NCBI GenBank assembly: GCA_905181715.1
Contig: CAJIYT010000021.1
Location: 1-43,006, forward strand
DNA from: an uncultured Candidatus Poseidoniales archaeon
Lineage (GTDB): Archaea > Thermoplasmatota > Poseidoniia > Poseidoniales > Poseidoniaceae
DNA: 43,006 nt
Direction of reading: 5' to 3'
A program made the translations under genes and the position numbers. How positions within the stretch are numbered: the stretch's first letter is position 1; each line of letters begins with the position of its first letter. Below the pieces are notes generated by a model. The model did no database searches, was not told the origin of the DNA, and worked only from the letters and a program-made list of their open reading frames with translations. Below, one piece after another: positions 7,717 to 17,536 of this stretch.

Positions 7717-8700
7717 TCACAATCCTAACAGTGGCATTAGAAATGCCATTGGTCCACCTATTAGCAATACCAGTGCGGTCGCTGGCCAAAGAAAGACCAG
7801 TAGCGGATATTTTCGTGTAACCCACACTTTCTCCACCTCATGTTCGGCTAAGGCCGCTACTTGTATCGCCAATTCTCCCACACTCGGAGTTGTTGACGGA
7901 GCTCTGGTACGATGGTGAACAACAGTTTCACCCGAGGGCATCTCCATCAATTCTGAAAGTAACCATACATGCTCTCCCATCACTCTCGCAAGAGGCATCA
8001 TCTCTGCATGCCATAGCAAACGCAACGGACTCCTATTGCCGGCAATTAGATTACGGATAATCATTACAAATGGCAATGCCAAGAACACAAACCCACCCCA
8101 TATCATCAATGCTAATGCTGGTGGTAATGCAACTGTGGCTGAATCCATGCTTTCACTGTAGAACACCGGTATTGCACTCCAAGAAGGAATCACAAGTGCC
8201 ACCCACATCAGGGCCTTAGCATCAGCTCCACCGTGAATCAATCGCACACGCCAGCCCAGATCAAATAGTAGAATTGGAAGTGCTGTTGCAATAGTAGTCC
8301 ACCATAGAGTGCTTACAGGATCTGCCGAACCTGTCATCAGTGCAAGTATGTCCACTTGCGCATGAAGATAAGCGCCATATCCAACACCGATAAGACTGAT
8401 ACCATACCATAGTAGCACTATTTGGTCAACGCGAGAACCCCTGATTGCATCTTTGAGAGTTGCTTTTCCAAGAACCGACATTGAGGCATATGCTACTACT
8501 GCTGAAGCGCTAGCGAGGACATACCATTCACCACCTTGGAGAAAGATATCCAATGTCCAAAGGAAAATAGCAGGACCTGCCCAGGTTATCCAGAATTGAT
8601 TAGGCACTCGCCGATACTTATGGTCGAGCCAAGCAGCCCATCCAAGGCCCGAAATCAGTGTTAGAACACGAGCCCAAGTGACATATTCCTGTCCATCCAT
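7717..8700 (-). CDS. type IV prepilin/prearchaellin peptidase (A24 family)
   Basis: A 327-residue polytopic membrane protein with the two aspartates of the A24 aspartyl peptidases: Asp26 in LDHKYRRVPNQ (the D-x-K-x-R-x-V-P-N pattern after the first helix) and Asp160 in GGADAKAL (157-164, the GxGD-type site). These enzymes cut class III signal peptides of pilins and archaellins at the inner membrane face. About six to eight hydrophobic segments are visible. A hydrophilic insert (about residues 225-290) precedes the last helix, making it longer than many FlaK/PibD proteins. No pilin or archaellin genes are nearby. The start ATG at 8700 is 80 nt from the divergent UPF0147 start. Confidence 0.85.
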   Translation of the reverse strand: MDGQEYVTWARVLTLISGLGWAAWLDHKYRRVPNQFWITWAGPAIFLWTLDIFLQGGEWYVLASASAVVAYASMSVLGKATLKDAIRGSRVDQIVLLWYGISLIGVGYGAYLHAQVDILALMTGSADPVSTLWWTTIATALPILLFDLGWRVRLIHGGADAKALMWVALVIPSWSAIPVFYSESMDSATVALPPALALMIWGGFVFLALPFVMIIRNLIAGNRSPLRLLWHAEMMPLARVMGEHVWLLSELMEMPSGETVVHHRTRAPSTTPSVGELAIQVAALAEHEVEKVWVTRKYPLLVFLWPATALVLLIGGPMAFLMPLLGL

Positions 8701-8780
8701 GTTCTACCGGAGGTGGCAATCATCTTAAATCCGGTCCACCACCCTCGCTAAGACGAGCACATGTTTGAGGAGAGAACACT

Positions 8781-9047
8781 ATGTCCGACATTGAAACCAA
8801 ACTTGCCCAGATTGCCTCTGTAATCAGCCAAATAGACGATTCCAAAGTACCTCGAAACATCCGACGTGCATCAAAAGAAGCCACGGAACAATGGCTCCTG
8901 AATAAAGCTAAAGCTCTCGACGTGCGTATCGCTATGACACAAAACAAATTGGAGGAACTCTATGAGGACCCAAATATTCCACCCGAGTTCGGAACCTTGA
9001 TTCTGATGATCAATACCGAATTAGAAAAAATGTTGACTGAAGTTTGA
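8781..9047 (+). CDS. UPF0147 family protein
   Basis: An 88-residue, all-helical protein matching the archaeal UPF0147 family. The family signature VPRNIRRA followed by a helix with SKEATEQWLL, then DPNIPPEF and a final TLILMINTELEKML, is clear. The function is unknown, but the family is broadly conserved in archaea and mostly found as a stand-alone gene. The start has a GGAG sequence at 8769-8772, eight bases before the ATG. An inverted repeat follows six bases after the stop codon. Confidence 0.88.
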   Translation: MSDIETKLAQIASVISQIDDSKVPRNIRRASKEATEQWLLNKAKALDVRIAMTQNKLEELYEDPNIPPEFGTLILMINTELEKMLTEV

Positions 9048-9052
9048 GAGCC

Positions 9053-9071
9053 AAACCGTAAATTACGGTTT
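9053..9071. repeat. inverted repeat between convergent genes
   Basis: AAACCGTAA and TTACGGTTT flank a single A, giving nine-base arms. As RNA it could fold with a five-base loop (AAATT) and a seven-base stem. It starts 6 nt after the UPF0147 stop and 78 nt from the stop of the opposing permease gene. It could be a bidirectional transcript end or a protein-binding palindrome; there is no U-tract after it. Confidence 0.5.
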
Positions 9072-9148
9072 AGAACAATATCAAGAACGTCAAATCCGTT
9101 TAGTGGATTCAGAAATAAGTCAACTCGAAGATTTCAAGCGAGAATTAA

Positions 9149-10576
9149 TTATTCTTCTTCCTCTTCCAATCGATCAATTAATTCCTTTAGGGCTGGTTTG
9201 AAGGAAGGATCTAACTTTCCGGTCACAAGCCCATTCAGGCCATGGCTTAGAGAGATTATATCCGCTGACTTTTCAATCAATTCTAGTTGCAGTTTATTCA
9301 CTTTATGGCGCTTTATGGCCATACTTGCAGCGATTCTACCGGCGGTTGAAGTCATCACCACATCACTAACACCCAGCAATTTCTGTAATTCACGTAGTCT
9401 ATGATTTTCAGAGAAGGAGAGACGACCATCTTTGAGAGCATCCATCCAAGCTTCTTCCAAGGTAGGCGCTCTTTCTGAAAGTAATATCGCCAAAGGCCTA
9501 GTGGCTTCAATATTCTCAAGAACGATTTTGATGATCACTATGAAAGGAACCGAGAGAATCATACCGATTATCCCCCATAACCAGAAACTGAAGGCGGTTA
9601 CTATCAGTAGTATTACCGGAGATAGATCCAATGCCTTACCAGCCCATTTTGTTTCAATAACATTACCCCATATCTGCTGGTTTAGCAATAATAGCACAAC
9701 TAACATCAGTAAAGGGAATGGAGTCAATATTACAAATCCGACCAATATAGGAGGAACGGTCGCAATTAAGGAACCAATATATGGTACATAATTAAGGATG
9801 AAAGTCAATATTGCCCAAACAAACCACAAATCCACCCCAAAGTACCACATAATCAAGCCAGCAATCGCAGCGGTTCCTAGTCCACACCCAGTTTTAACAA
9901 TGATATACGTATTGACGCTCTCCTCTATTTGGTGGCGCACAATGTTTACTTTATCGAAGGCTTTACCTGGCCAAGCTCGTTCTATCCGTCCCGGTAAGAA
10001 ACTAGCCTCAAGAATGATGAATATCAAGAAGAAGAGAACCGTCACAGACGTTGAAATAACCGTCCCAAAACCACTCAGCATCTCCACTGCTAAATCCATC
10101 ACCTTATCGCCTTCGTCAAGGAAACCCATTTGGGTTAAATCAGAGGCTAGAACCGATTGCCCATCTGTAATATTATCTGCGGTTTCAGGCAAGAACATCC
10201 CAAAAACAGCCCAATCCTTCATATCGACATAGCGATCATTTAATTGATTGTTATATTGATTGATTTTATCCTCGTCTACAATGATGCTCTGAGTTTGTGC
10301 CCAAGCGAAGAAAAAGGTTGAGACTATGATCAATAGGAATAGCAAAAACATAGTCAGATATGAGAGGAAGATTGGAAATTTACCGCCTTCAGAAAGTATA
10401 TCTGCACCGGGTTTTAGAATGAAATATATGCCAAGAGCAATGAAAAAGGGCTTGAGAACATCCTCAAGAGTTGCCATTGCGATAATGACCAATGCAGCGA
10501 GTAACAAACCATTTGTCAGCATCGACAAACGGTTCTGAAAAGTGTTAGCATCCCAGTTGGCGAAAGCCTCTCCCAT
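9149..10576 (-). CDS. AI-2E/PerM-family (UPF0118) membrane permease
   Basis: A 475-residue protein with about eight hydrophobic helices in the order of the AI-2 exporter/PerM family: paired helices near the N-terminus, a polar loop region (about 100-170), then the family-typical ...VNTYIIVKTGCGLGTAAIAG, ...ILNYVPYIGSLIATVPPI and NQQIWGNVIETKWAGKALDL-type segments with the conserved LSPV. Members export small molecules or act as Na+/H+ antiporters; the substrate is unknown. The last 130 residues are a charged cytoplasmic extension ending in acidic residues. An ATG at 10576 is preferred over a TTG at 10585. It is the third gene of a minus-strand run lonB - MFS - permease, 38 nt after the MFS stop. 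Confidence 0.85.
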   Translation of the reverse strand: MGEAFANWDANTFQNRLSMLTNGLLLAALVIIAMATLEDVLKPFFIALGIYFILKPGADILSEGGKFPIFLSYLTMFLLFLLIIVSTFFFAWAQTQSIIVDEDKINQYNNQLNDRYVDMKDWAVFGMFLPETADNITDGQSVLASDLTQMGFLDEGDKVMDLAVEMLSGFGTVISTSVTVLFFLIFIILEASFLPGRIERAWPGKAFDKVNIVRHQIEESVNTYIIVKTGCGLGTAAIAGLIMWYFGVDLWFVWAILTFILNYVPYIGSLIATVPPILVGFVILTPFPLLMLVVLLLLNQQIWGNVIETKWAGKALDLSPVILLIVTAFSFWLWGIIGMILSVPFIVIIKIVLENIEATRPLAILLSERAPTLEEAWMDALKDGRLSFSENHRLRELQKLLGVSDVVMTSTAGRIAASMAIKRHKVNKLQLELIEKSADIISLSHGLNGLVTGKLDPSFKPALKELIDRLEEEEE

Positions 10577-10614
10577 AGGTTCCAATGGTGTTCATCCATT
10601 CAAAACGCTACCGG

Positions 10615-11940
10615 CTAATCAGAAATGGGATTACCCTTAGGTATTGTTCTCACACGCATCTGTAAGAAGAAAGCTACTATCATCATCAATCCACATAGAT
10701 GAAATGCTGTTGCCGCAGAAACCCAACCAGTACCGTTTACGGTCGCATCCCAAACCAATCCGCCAGTTAGTGGCCCAAGTATTCGACCAAATGCACCAAA
10801 TGATTCCTGTGCACCCATAACCAAACCAAGATCAGCACCCTCTTCCTTAGCCATTTGAGTAAGTATCGCTGCATATGAGGGCTGGAATAGACCATTACCC
10901 GCTGAAATCAAAATAACTACAACAATCAGGGCTAACCAAGGTGAATGCGAAGGAACATGTGGGATCAACGATAGACCTAGTCCACAGACCAATATTCCGA
11001 CTCGGAGGAGATTTCTCGAGCCAAATCTCTTAGTCAACTTACCGATTAAGAACCCTTGGATGATGATTCCGTTTAGACCGATAACTGCAAACACACGCCC
11101 ATTATCTGCTTCAGAAAAACCTAGACCTCCTTCGGCTGGTGACATTTCGGTAAAGAGGATGAAAACTGCATGCATTATAGTAAAACCATAGATGAAAAAC
11201 ATTCCAACCCAAATCATCGAACCGATATTGGGGATTTTAATGACTTTCAAAGAATCTCCGAACATGCCTTTCAATATCAATAATGGATTGCGTGCGTCGA
11301 CTTTTACTCTATCTTCAGGTGGAAGTGATTCGGGCAATTTGAACATGGCTAATATCAGGGACAGTGTTGAGAGTATCGAGGCTGCTAAACAAGGCAACAG
11401 GTAAGGATGGACGTCGAAAATGGTACCGTTAAAGAGATCCCAACGCTGGGCAGGAGAGGATAATTCTCCACCGAGGAATGGGCCTATTGTAAAACCAAGG
11501 CCAAAAGCGGCACCGATTAACCCCATCCTCTTTGCCATTGATTCTGAATCTGAAATATCACCGATGAAGGCTTTTGCAACCGCAATATTAGCATTGAAGG
11601 CACCTGCAAGGAACCTTGCTGTAAATGCCATCCAAAGAGATGAAGAAAGTCCGAATATAGTGAAAAAGACAGTGTTTCCCACCAGCCCTGTCATCAATAC
11701 CGGTCTGCGACCAATACGATCTGAGAGAGCGCCCCAAAATGGAGAGAAGAGAAATTGGGCTGCTGAATATCCAGCCATCATCAGTGCGATCCAGAAACCG
11801 ATTTCTAAGACTCCTTCCATAGATGCTAAATCATCTATAAAGAAGGTCAAAAAGGGTATTACTATGCCAAAACCAATCATGTCAATCATGACGACGAGAA
11901 ATAGAACTGAAAGTGCCCCAGAACGATTCTCTGAGGACAT
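10615..11940 (-). CDS. major facilitator superfamily (TetA-like) exporter
   Basis: A 441-residue, 12-helix MFS protein of the drug:H+ antiporter (TCR/Tet) type. The first helix carries the VVMIDMIGFGIVIPFL pattern, the loop between helices 2 and 3 has motif A (GALSDRIGRRPVL), and helix 5 has motif C (GLGFTIGPFLGG). The extended periplasmic and cytoplasmic loops are normal in size. The ATG at 11940 is preferred to a TTG two codons upstream. It lies 35 nt after lonB and 38 nt before the PerM-type gene on the same strand, compatible with one transcript. The substrate cannot be inferred; an efflux role is most likely. Confidence 0.9.
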   Translation of the reverse strand: MSSENRSGALSVLFLVVMIDMIGFGIVIPFLTFFIDDLASMEGVLEIGFWIALMMAGYSAAQFLFSPFWGALSDRIGRRPVLMTGLVGNTVFFTIFGLSSSLWMAFTARFLAGAFNANIAVAKAFIGDISDSESMAKRMGLIGAAFGLGFTIGPFLGGELSSPAQRWDLFNGTIFDVHPYLLPCLAASILSTLSLILAMFKLPESLPPEDRVKVDARNPLLILKGMFGDSLKVIKIPNIGSMIWVGMFFIYGFTIMHAVFILFTEMSPAEGGLGFSEADNGRVFAVIGLNGIIIQGFLIGKLTKRFGSRNLLRVGILVCGLGLSLIPHVPSHSPWLALIVVVILISAGNGLFQPSYAAILTQMAKEEGADLGLVMGAQESFGAFGRILGPLTGGLVWDATVNGTGWVSAATAFHLCGLMMIVAFFLQMRVRTIPKGNPISD

Positions 11941-11975
11941 GAGCAATCCTCATGCCTACGCTACATGAATGCTAT

Positions 11976-14045
11976 TCATGAAAGTCGAGTTGAAGGTGCA
12001 AGGTCACTGGAGACCTCAGGTGTCAAACGATCGATAATATCGGTTAGACGTTGGACCAAACTCTTCTTCAAATCACCACGGATAAGGGCGTACTCCATCA
12101 CTTCGTCAAGAGTATCGACTGCGACGACTTCGACCACACCTTCCCATTCGGTATCTAGCATTACATCCTGCATATTTGCCCTGGGAATAACTACGGTCTT
12201 TATTCCCGATCTTGCTGCTGCTTCAATTTTCGCTGTAACACCACCGATAGGCAAAACCTCTCCTCTGACGGAAAGACTACCGGTCATCGCCAAGTCTTGG
12301 CGAATTGGAATATTTTCAAGTGCAGAGATAACAGCAGTAGCGATGGTAATAGATGCTGAATCACCATCAACACCGTGGGTGTCTACGAATTGGATGTGAA
12401 TATCATAATCACTGACATTCTTGCCAGTCAACTTCTTGACTACTGCACTGACATTAGTTACGCTCTCCTTAGCAAGGTCAGAAAGACCACCGGTTGCAAA
12501 GACTTGGCCACCGCTTGATTGCGATGGAGTAACCAAGGCTTCAACGGGTAGCATAATACCACTATAATCAGATAATCCTGAATCTGCACCTAATACCGCT
12601 AAGCCATTAACTCGGCCACAGCGTTCACCTGAATTAACTATCAATGAATATTCTTGACGGCGCTCAATCATCCGGTCTGCCACTTGTTGTTCAAGGGGTT
12701 TAGCAATAGATCGAGCGGCCAATACGTGCTTTGCAGAGGTTAGGACAGAGCCATCTTCGCAAGCCATATCACCTGCGATTCGGACCAGTCCACCCAATTC
12801 TCTCAAGCGAAGGCTTAGTTTTCCTCTTCGCCCAGATCTTCTTTGTGCCTCACGCAAGATTAGTGCTACTCCTGAGCGGTCAAAATGAGGAATATGACGA
12901 GAAGTTCCTGAATCACGACGTACCTCTTGAGAGATGAAACGAATCATTCGCTTACGATTTGCCGCAGTATCAGGCATTACTGAATTAACATAAACCTCAT
13001 AGCCATATCCTCTAATTCTGCTACGAAGTGCGGGGTGCATACCTTGAATCGCATCGAGATTACCGGCTGCAATCAATATGAAATCACAAGGAACTGGTTC
13101 AGATTTGGTAAGAGCGCCACTACTCCTCTCAGAACGGCCCGAGATTGGAAATGCTCTCTCCTGCATTGCGGTTAGCAATGCTTGTTGTTCTTCTAAACGT
13201 AGAAGATTGATCTCATCTATGAATAATACTCCCCCATTAGCACGATGAATGGCTCCGGGTTCGACACGGTCATGAGCAGGGGTTTCCATACCGCCACTCT
13301 GGAAAGGGTCGTGGCGAACATCACCGAGCAGGGCTCCTGAAAGTGTAGCCGTTGCATCGACAAAGGGTGGTAAATCGGAGGTATCATGCTTCACGAGTAC
13401 CTTGGGGATACGAGCTTCGTCCGCACCGCCCATACGTGAGCGTAAGAACATATAACCGAACATAAGTAATAGCATTCCAAATAATAAGGTCAGAATATCT
13501 CCTGATTGTAAAGCAACTACTGCTAGGAGAAAAGCGATTGCTACAAAGCCGATCATCAGCATTTTTTGGCTCTTTTCCTTCTGAATCCTTATGGCTTCTT
13601 TCTGAGCCTTGACGATTCTATCGCCTCTGCCTGCTGGAACTGTCCTAACCCGTGGTTCGTTCTCATCATCTTCATTGGGATAGCAGAGAACATCTGCAAG
13701 AGTATCCTTGGGAAGAAGTTCAGTCATAGAACGTGCAAGCATCGACTTTCCAGTCCCAGGATCGCCTATCATCATCATGTGACGTCGTTGTTCAGCAGCC
13801 TTACGAATTACCGAACTCGCAGCAATCTGTCCAATAACTTGGTCGACTAAACGCTCAGGTACAGGAACATCCTCCGTTGATTCAAATTCAACATCATCGA
13901 TCCATTCATCGATTGGAATTTTCAAAACCTCATCCGAGGCATTTGCTTCAGTTGTCCAGAAGGTGATTACCTCTTCCTCAGCATCATCTGTATCAATATC
14001 AAGGTCTTCTTCGACCTTGGATGTGACATCATCTTCCTCTGACAC
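11976..14045 (-). CDS. lonB: membrane-anchored LonB protease
   Basis: A 689-residue archaeal Lon (type B), an ATP-dependent protease at the inner face of the membrane that degrades damaged and regulatory proteins. Order: acidic N-terminus (1-30), AAA+ domain with Walker A GDPGTGKS (94-101), two membrane helices inserted at about 163-205, Walker B FIDEIN, then the protease domain with the catalytic dyad Ser563 (GVDGDSAS) and Lys606 (GGVTAKIEAA); the 43-residue spacing equals that of E. coli Lon (679/722). The start is GTG at 14045; no ATG occurs before residue 90. It heads the run lonB - MFS - PerM-type permease. Nothing unusual beyond the strongly acidic N-terminus. Confidence 0.96.
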   Translation of the reverse strand: MSEEDDVTSKVEEDLDIDTDDAEEEVITFWTTEANASDEVLKIPIDEWIDDVEFESTEDVPVPERLVDQVIGQIAASSVIRKAAEQRRHMMMIGDPGTGKSMLARSMTELLPKDTLADVLCYPNEDDENEPRVRTVPAGRGDRIVKAQKEAIRIQKEKSQKMLMIGFVAIAFLLAVVALQSGDILTLLFGMLLLMFGYMFLRSRMGGADEARIPKVLVKHDTSDLPPFVDATATLSGALLGDVRHDPFQSGGMETPAHDRVEPGAIHRANGGVLFIDEINLLRLEEQQALLTAMQERAFPISGRSERSSGALTKSEPVPCDFILIAAGNLDAIQGMHPALRSRIRGYGYEVYVNSVMPDTAANRKRMIRFISQEVRRDSGTSRHIPHFDRSGVALILREAQRRSGRRGKLSLRLRELGGLVRIAGDMACEDGSVLTSAKHVLAARSIAKPLEQQVADRMIERRQEYSLIVNSGERCGRVNGLAVLGADSGLSDYSGIMLPVEALVTPSQSSGGQVFATGGLSDLAKESVTNVSAVVKKLTGKNVSDYDIHIQFVDTHGVDGDSASITIATAVISALENIPIRQDLAMTGSLSVRGEVLPIGGVTAKIEAAARSGIKTVVIPRANMQDVMLDTEWEGVVEVVAVDTLDEVMEYALIRGDLKKSLVQRLTDIIDRLTPEVSSDLAPSTRLS

Positions 14046-14111
14046 AGTAATTACCTGACCCTTGCTTCCCTATCACCGTTTGCATTACGGCACAGGTATT
14101 TGCATACCCAT

Positions 14112-17100
14112 TCATTGTCCAGTTTGCTCAAGATAAGTGTGCCCATAGTGGGACCACTGTTCCATTGTCCAACCAGCTGGTAAGCCACTTGCTGGGAGAG
14201 GAGGCATACCTGGTTGCGTTGGAACTGCAAGTGTAACAATAGGTTGAGCCACAGGTGGTTGTGCGTATTGTTGTTGGAATAATTGCTCTGCTCCGCCATA
14301 CATAGAATTGGCGACCATATCAGTTGCTGGGACTGCTTGGTTCCAATCCTCACCAACGATTTCGGGCTTATTTCCACGCATGAATAACAACCCTCCTAGA
14401 AGGCCAAAGATTAGGACCAAGCCAATAATACCGAGTAACAAAGTGAGATCACCGTCGGCAGCTAGTCCGCTCTCAGTTCCAGATGCGACTGAATCTCCAC
14501 ACATACCTGTTTGACACGCCTCGATAATATCCGCTTCTGCTTTAGCAATCTCAACCTCTGAGGCATCACTTTCCTTTAGAGCATCTAGTTCTGCTTGTAA
14601 TGCCGCAAGTTTAGCAGCAAATTCTTCAGCACTCATCTCAGCATAGGACATTGGATGTTCCTCGACATACCATTCGACATACTCCGAAGATTGCCACTCA
14701 ATACCTTCTGAATCAACAGCTGATACCTTTCCTAATTTAATTTGGTCATGGAATCGTAATTCTCCGCCTTCCATTCCTTCGAATGGTGAGAAAGTCCAGC
14801 CCGATGCCTTATCTTTCATCTCATGTTCTACAACATTGTATAGACGGCATGTCTCAGTATCAGCATTGCATAATTGCCAACTGCTTTCGATACTGATGAA
14901 AGTCGCACCATCTTCTGATAGAGCAAGCATTAATTCCAGTTCATCACCGACAAGGTAATCATTAATGCTCAACTTCACCATAGACCCATCTTCTTTAGAG
15001 ACAGTCAAGGCCCTGTGATCTATGACCTCTACCTCGAAAGTGTAGACATTCTTTCCGTTAAGGCCAAAGTCATCTATTTCTACGGTTACGGTCTTTATCC
15101 CCTTTTCATTCCACTTCAAGGTCATTATGTGACCAATATTGGTATATGTTAATGCTGTAACATCATCAGTGCTTGCCCTTACGAATACCGATTCAATATC
15201 TCCATCGACATCTGAAATAATTTCATCGAAGTTGATTGTCTTCTCTTGACCAACTTGAAGAACCATCATAGTGAGGCCAGTCAAATCGACTCTAGGAGCA
15301 TCATTTACAGGAGTTATTTCCACAGTGATTGTTTGATCTGCAGATTGTAAACCGTCACTTGCTCTGATTGTGAAGGTTGAATAACCGTTAACATCAATAT
15401 CTATTAGTGAAGTTTGATAGCTAAGCATAAATCCTTCTAGCGAAGCAGTCATTACACTATCATCTGAGTTTTCTATCAGTGCCAGAGTCAAACCTGAAGC
15501 ACTGATTGAATTACCATCTTGATCTGTATCTGAGAGATAGTTTTCCAGATTTAGTTGTCCAGATGAACCTTCATCAACAAAGAGACGATTGATTGTGTCC
15601 CATCGTGGTTGGCCATTTTCAATGATATTGAATAATAGCGTGCTATAGGAGGTATCCTCACCATCGAATACCGAGATTTCTATTCCGGTTTGTATTGGTT
15701 CGCCGTCAATCATCTGAATAGAATCAAAGTAGACCTCTATTTCTTCTGTATCTGGATACCATCCTACAAAGGCATCATGAGTACTAGATACTGTCAACCC
15801 ACTGATATCACCAGGGGATTCTGCATCACTTATGTGCTCAGACATACTGACTTTTCTACTAGTTTGTACCTTTACCGTGATTGGGTCTTGGCTTACCAAA
15901 GGAAATGAGTTCATTATTGCAAAGGCTTCATCATTAACAACCCAAGGACTTTCCTGTCCTCTTCCATCCATTGCTTTAGAACGGAGATCATAATCACCAC
16001 TACTCAGCATAATATCTGGCTGAATCAGGAAGCTACGGTATTCGTTAGTCTCGCCTGGGAACATTAAGTCGCCATTTGGAGATGAGTATTGACTATCCCA
16101 CAGGTTTTGCCCTGTTGGGCTGATTTCTATATCGAAAGTAATGGTTGACAGATCTAAATCAACGCCATCGGTAATCTGTGCTCTTGCCTCGACATAGAAA
16201 TCGACACCACGGTCAATCTCTAAATCTCCAGTTACTTGGGGTTCCTTGGAGATTGGGGCATTATCATAAAGCATTGAATCAGATTTGACATTGTTTAAGG
16301 AAATCATATCTTTGACTAGTCCTGTTAATCTAACCTTGATAGTCGTGTCCCAGTTGGTAACTGGAACACTACTTGTATCCAATTGTGCGCTAATCTGTTG
16401 ACTAGAGCCGGAATTAGGGAAATTATTCAGAGTAATAGGCGAACCAAACTCTACTTCAGTAGTTCCGTCGATATAGTAGAATTGTGCACTACCTCCATCG
16501 GAATATGCATTCAGGCCATTGTTGACAACTGTAGCTTGAACATTGATAACATCGTTAGTGACATATCCTTTGTCAGCAGAAGGATTGTCGAAAACAATCT
16601 CGGAAATACCGACATCGATTAGTGGAACCATACTCGAATCTGCTGCTGTGTAGACATTTCTGTAACCGCTGTGATCTCCATCCTGCAGAGTTGCAATGGT
16701 AAGGAAATTATCTTCAGCACTGTGTCCGCCACCAGCACGAACAGTGGAAATTGGCACGGTCCAAGTATGGGACACAGGTGTTCCACTACTCAAAGTGAAA
16801 GATTCAAATCCACTTGCAGCACCATTCAGTAGCCACTTTTTCCACACGTGGTGTGGATTGGGGTTACCATTCACAGTATAGGTTTCAGGACTGGTATCCT
16901 CAGCAACTGCAGCATAGAGCCAAACTGTCTTTGTGCCAGCACCGTTGTAGACTGCGGTAATCTCTATTTCCATGTCGTTGCCATTTGCGTATTGAGCAAC
17001 TTCGAGATCGAATTGTGCAGCGGAGGCATCCATACCGCCACCACTAGTGTAATATGAGTCGTAATTCTGACCGCCAGCGGTGTAATAATTGCCTTGATCG

Positions 17101-17483
17101 GCATCGCCAAAGGTCACAACAGGAATGCCACCGGTATAGCCAGGGGCGTTTTGGATGTGCTCATTTCTATTGATTGGTGCATCACTTGGCCAGCCGGTTG
17201 ATTGTGATTCCCAAAAGGAGATGTAAGTGAAGTCGCCACCTCTACCTCCGTTTGTATCGATCAAATTAGCTAAGTTACTCGAAGTGGTTGTGCAGGGAGG
17301 GCACCAATACGCACCCATATATTCAGCAAATACTGCATGACCAGGTGAAACTGCATAATTTTGGTTTACTTCTTCAGAAAGTTGGGTATTCTCACTAGGG
17401 CTATCAATAGCAACCATGGAGCTGAAAATACTCAAAATCATCAACAAAACAAGAGTGGATGCTGCTGTACGTATAGACTTCAT
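14112..17483 (-). CDS. giant secreted surface protein: thioredoxin-like domain, Ig-like repeats, C-terminal membrane anchor
   Basis: A 1123-residue exported protein. Signal peptide about 1-25, then a thioredoxin-like/Omp28-like domain with the redox motif WCPPC (60-64) and GGIPVVTFGD, containing the cis-Pro type strand. Several beta-sandwich segments follow, resembling CARDB (near VGISEIVFDNPSADKG) and cadherin-like repeats (ITPVNDAPRV). Before the membrane there is a helical segment of about 40 residues (AEEFAAKLAALQAELDALKE) with two Cys (CQTGMC). One helix (LTLLLGIIGLVLIFGLLGG) precedes a Pro-rich cytoplasmic tail ending in LPAGWTMEQWSHYGHTYLEQ. The ATG at 17483 is favoured because a TATA-like box lies about 23 nt upstream; longer in-frame starts would put residues before the signal. 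An extracellular oxidoreductase or scaffold role is inferred. Confidence 0.82.
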   Translation of the reverse strand: MKSIRTAASTLVLLMILSIFSSMVAIDSPSENTQLSEEVNQNYAVSPGHAVFAEYMGAYWCPPCTTTSSNLANLIDTNGGRGGDFTYISFWESQSTGWPSDAPINRNEHIQNAPGYTGGIPVVTFGDADQGNYYTAGGQNYDSYYTSGGGMDASAAQFDLEVAQYANGNDMEIEITAVYNGAGTKTVWLYAAVAEDTSPETYTVNGNPNPHHVWKKWLLNGAASGFESFTLSSGTPVSHTWTVPISTVRAGGGHSAEDNFLTIATLQDGDHSGYRNVYTAADSSMVPLIDVGISEIVFDNPSADKGYVTNDVINVQATVVNNGLNAYSDGGSAQFYYIDGTTEVEFGSPITLNNFPNSGSSQQISAQLDTSSVPVTNWDTTIKVRLTGLVKDMISLNNVKSDSMLYDNAPISKEPQVTGDLEIDRGVDFYVEARAQITDGVDLDLSTITFDIEISPTGQNLWDSQYSSPNGDLMFPGETNEYRSFLIQPDIMLSSGDYDLRSKAMDGRGQESPWVVNDEAFAIMNSFPLVSQDPITVKVQTSRKVSMSEHISDAESPGDISGLTVSSTHDAFVGWYPDTEEIEVYFDSIQMIDGEPIQTGIEISVFDGEDTSYSTLLFNIIENGQPRWDTINRLFVDEGSSGQLNLENYLSDTDQDGNSISASGLTLALIENSDDSVMTASLEGFMLSYQTSLIDIDVNGYSTFTIRASDGLQSADQTITVEITPVNDAPRVDLTGLTMMVLQVGQEKTINFDEIISDVDGDIESVFVRASTDDVTALTYTNIGHIMTLKWNEKGIKTVTVEIDDFGLNGKNVYTFEVEVIDHRALTVSKEDGSMVKLSINDYLVGDELELMLALSEDGATFISIESSWQLCNADTETCRLYNVVEHEMKDKASGWTFSPFEGMEGGELRFHDQIKLGKVSAVDSEGIEWQSSEYVEWYVEEHPMSYAEMSAEEFAAKLAALQAELDALKESDASEVEIAKAEADIIEACQTGMCGDSVASGTESGLAADGDLTLLLGIIGLVLIFGLLGGLLFMRGNKPEIVGEDWNQAVPATDMVANSMYGGAEQLFQQQYAQPPVAQPIVTLAVPTQPGMPPLPASGLPAGWTMEQWSHYGHTYLEQTGQ

Positions 17484-17500
17484 GGGCTGCCCTTTTATCA

Positions 17501-17510
17501 TTAAGTATAT
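17501..17510 (-). promoter_or_regulatory. TATA-like box for the thioredoxin-domain surface protein
   Basis: Minus strand ATATACTTAA, centred about 23 nt upstream of the ATG at 17483. This predicts transcription starting at or next to the ATG and is the main reason for choosing that start over upstream in-frame ATGs. Confidence 0.45.
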
Positions 17511-17536
17511 GAACATACGTGACCCACGATTCCCAT

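Noticed and set aside
9432..10232. Long open frames on the plus strand opposite the PerM-type permease
   Set aside because: Antisense shadows; the minus-strand frame has the family's helices and motifs.
11420..12399. Plus-strand open frames opposite the MFS and lonB genes
   Set aside because: Antisense to clear family members; low-complexity content and no ribosome binding sites.
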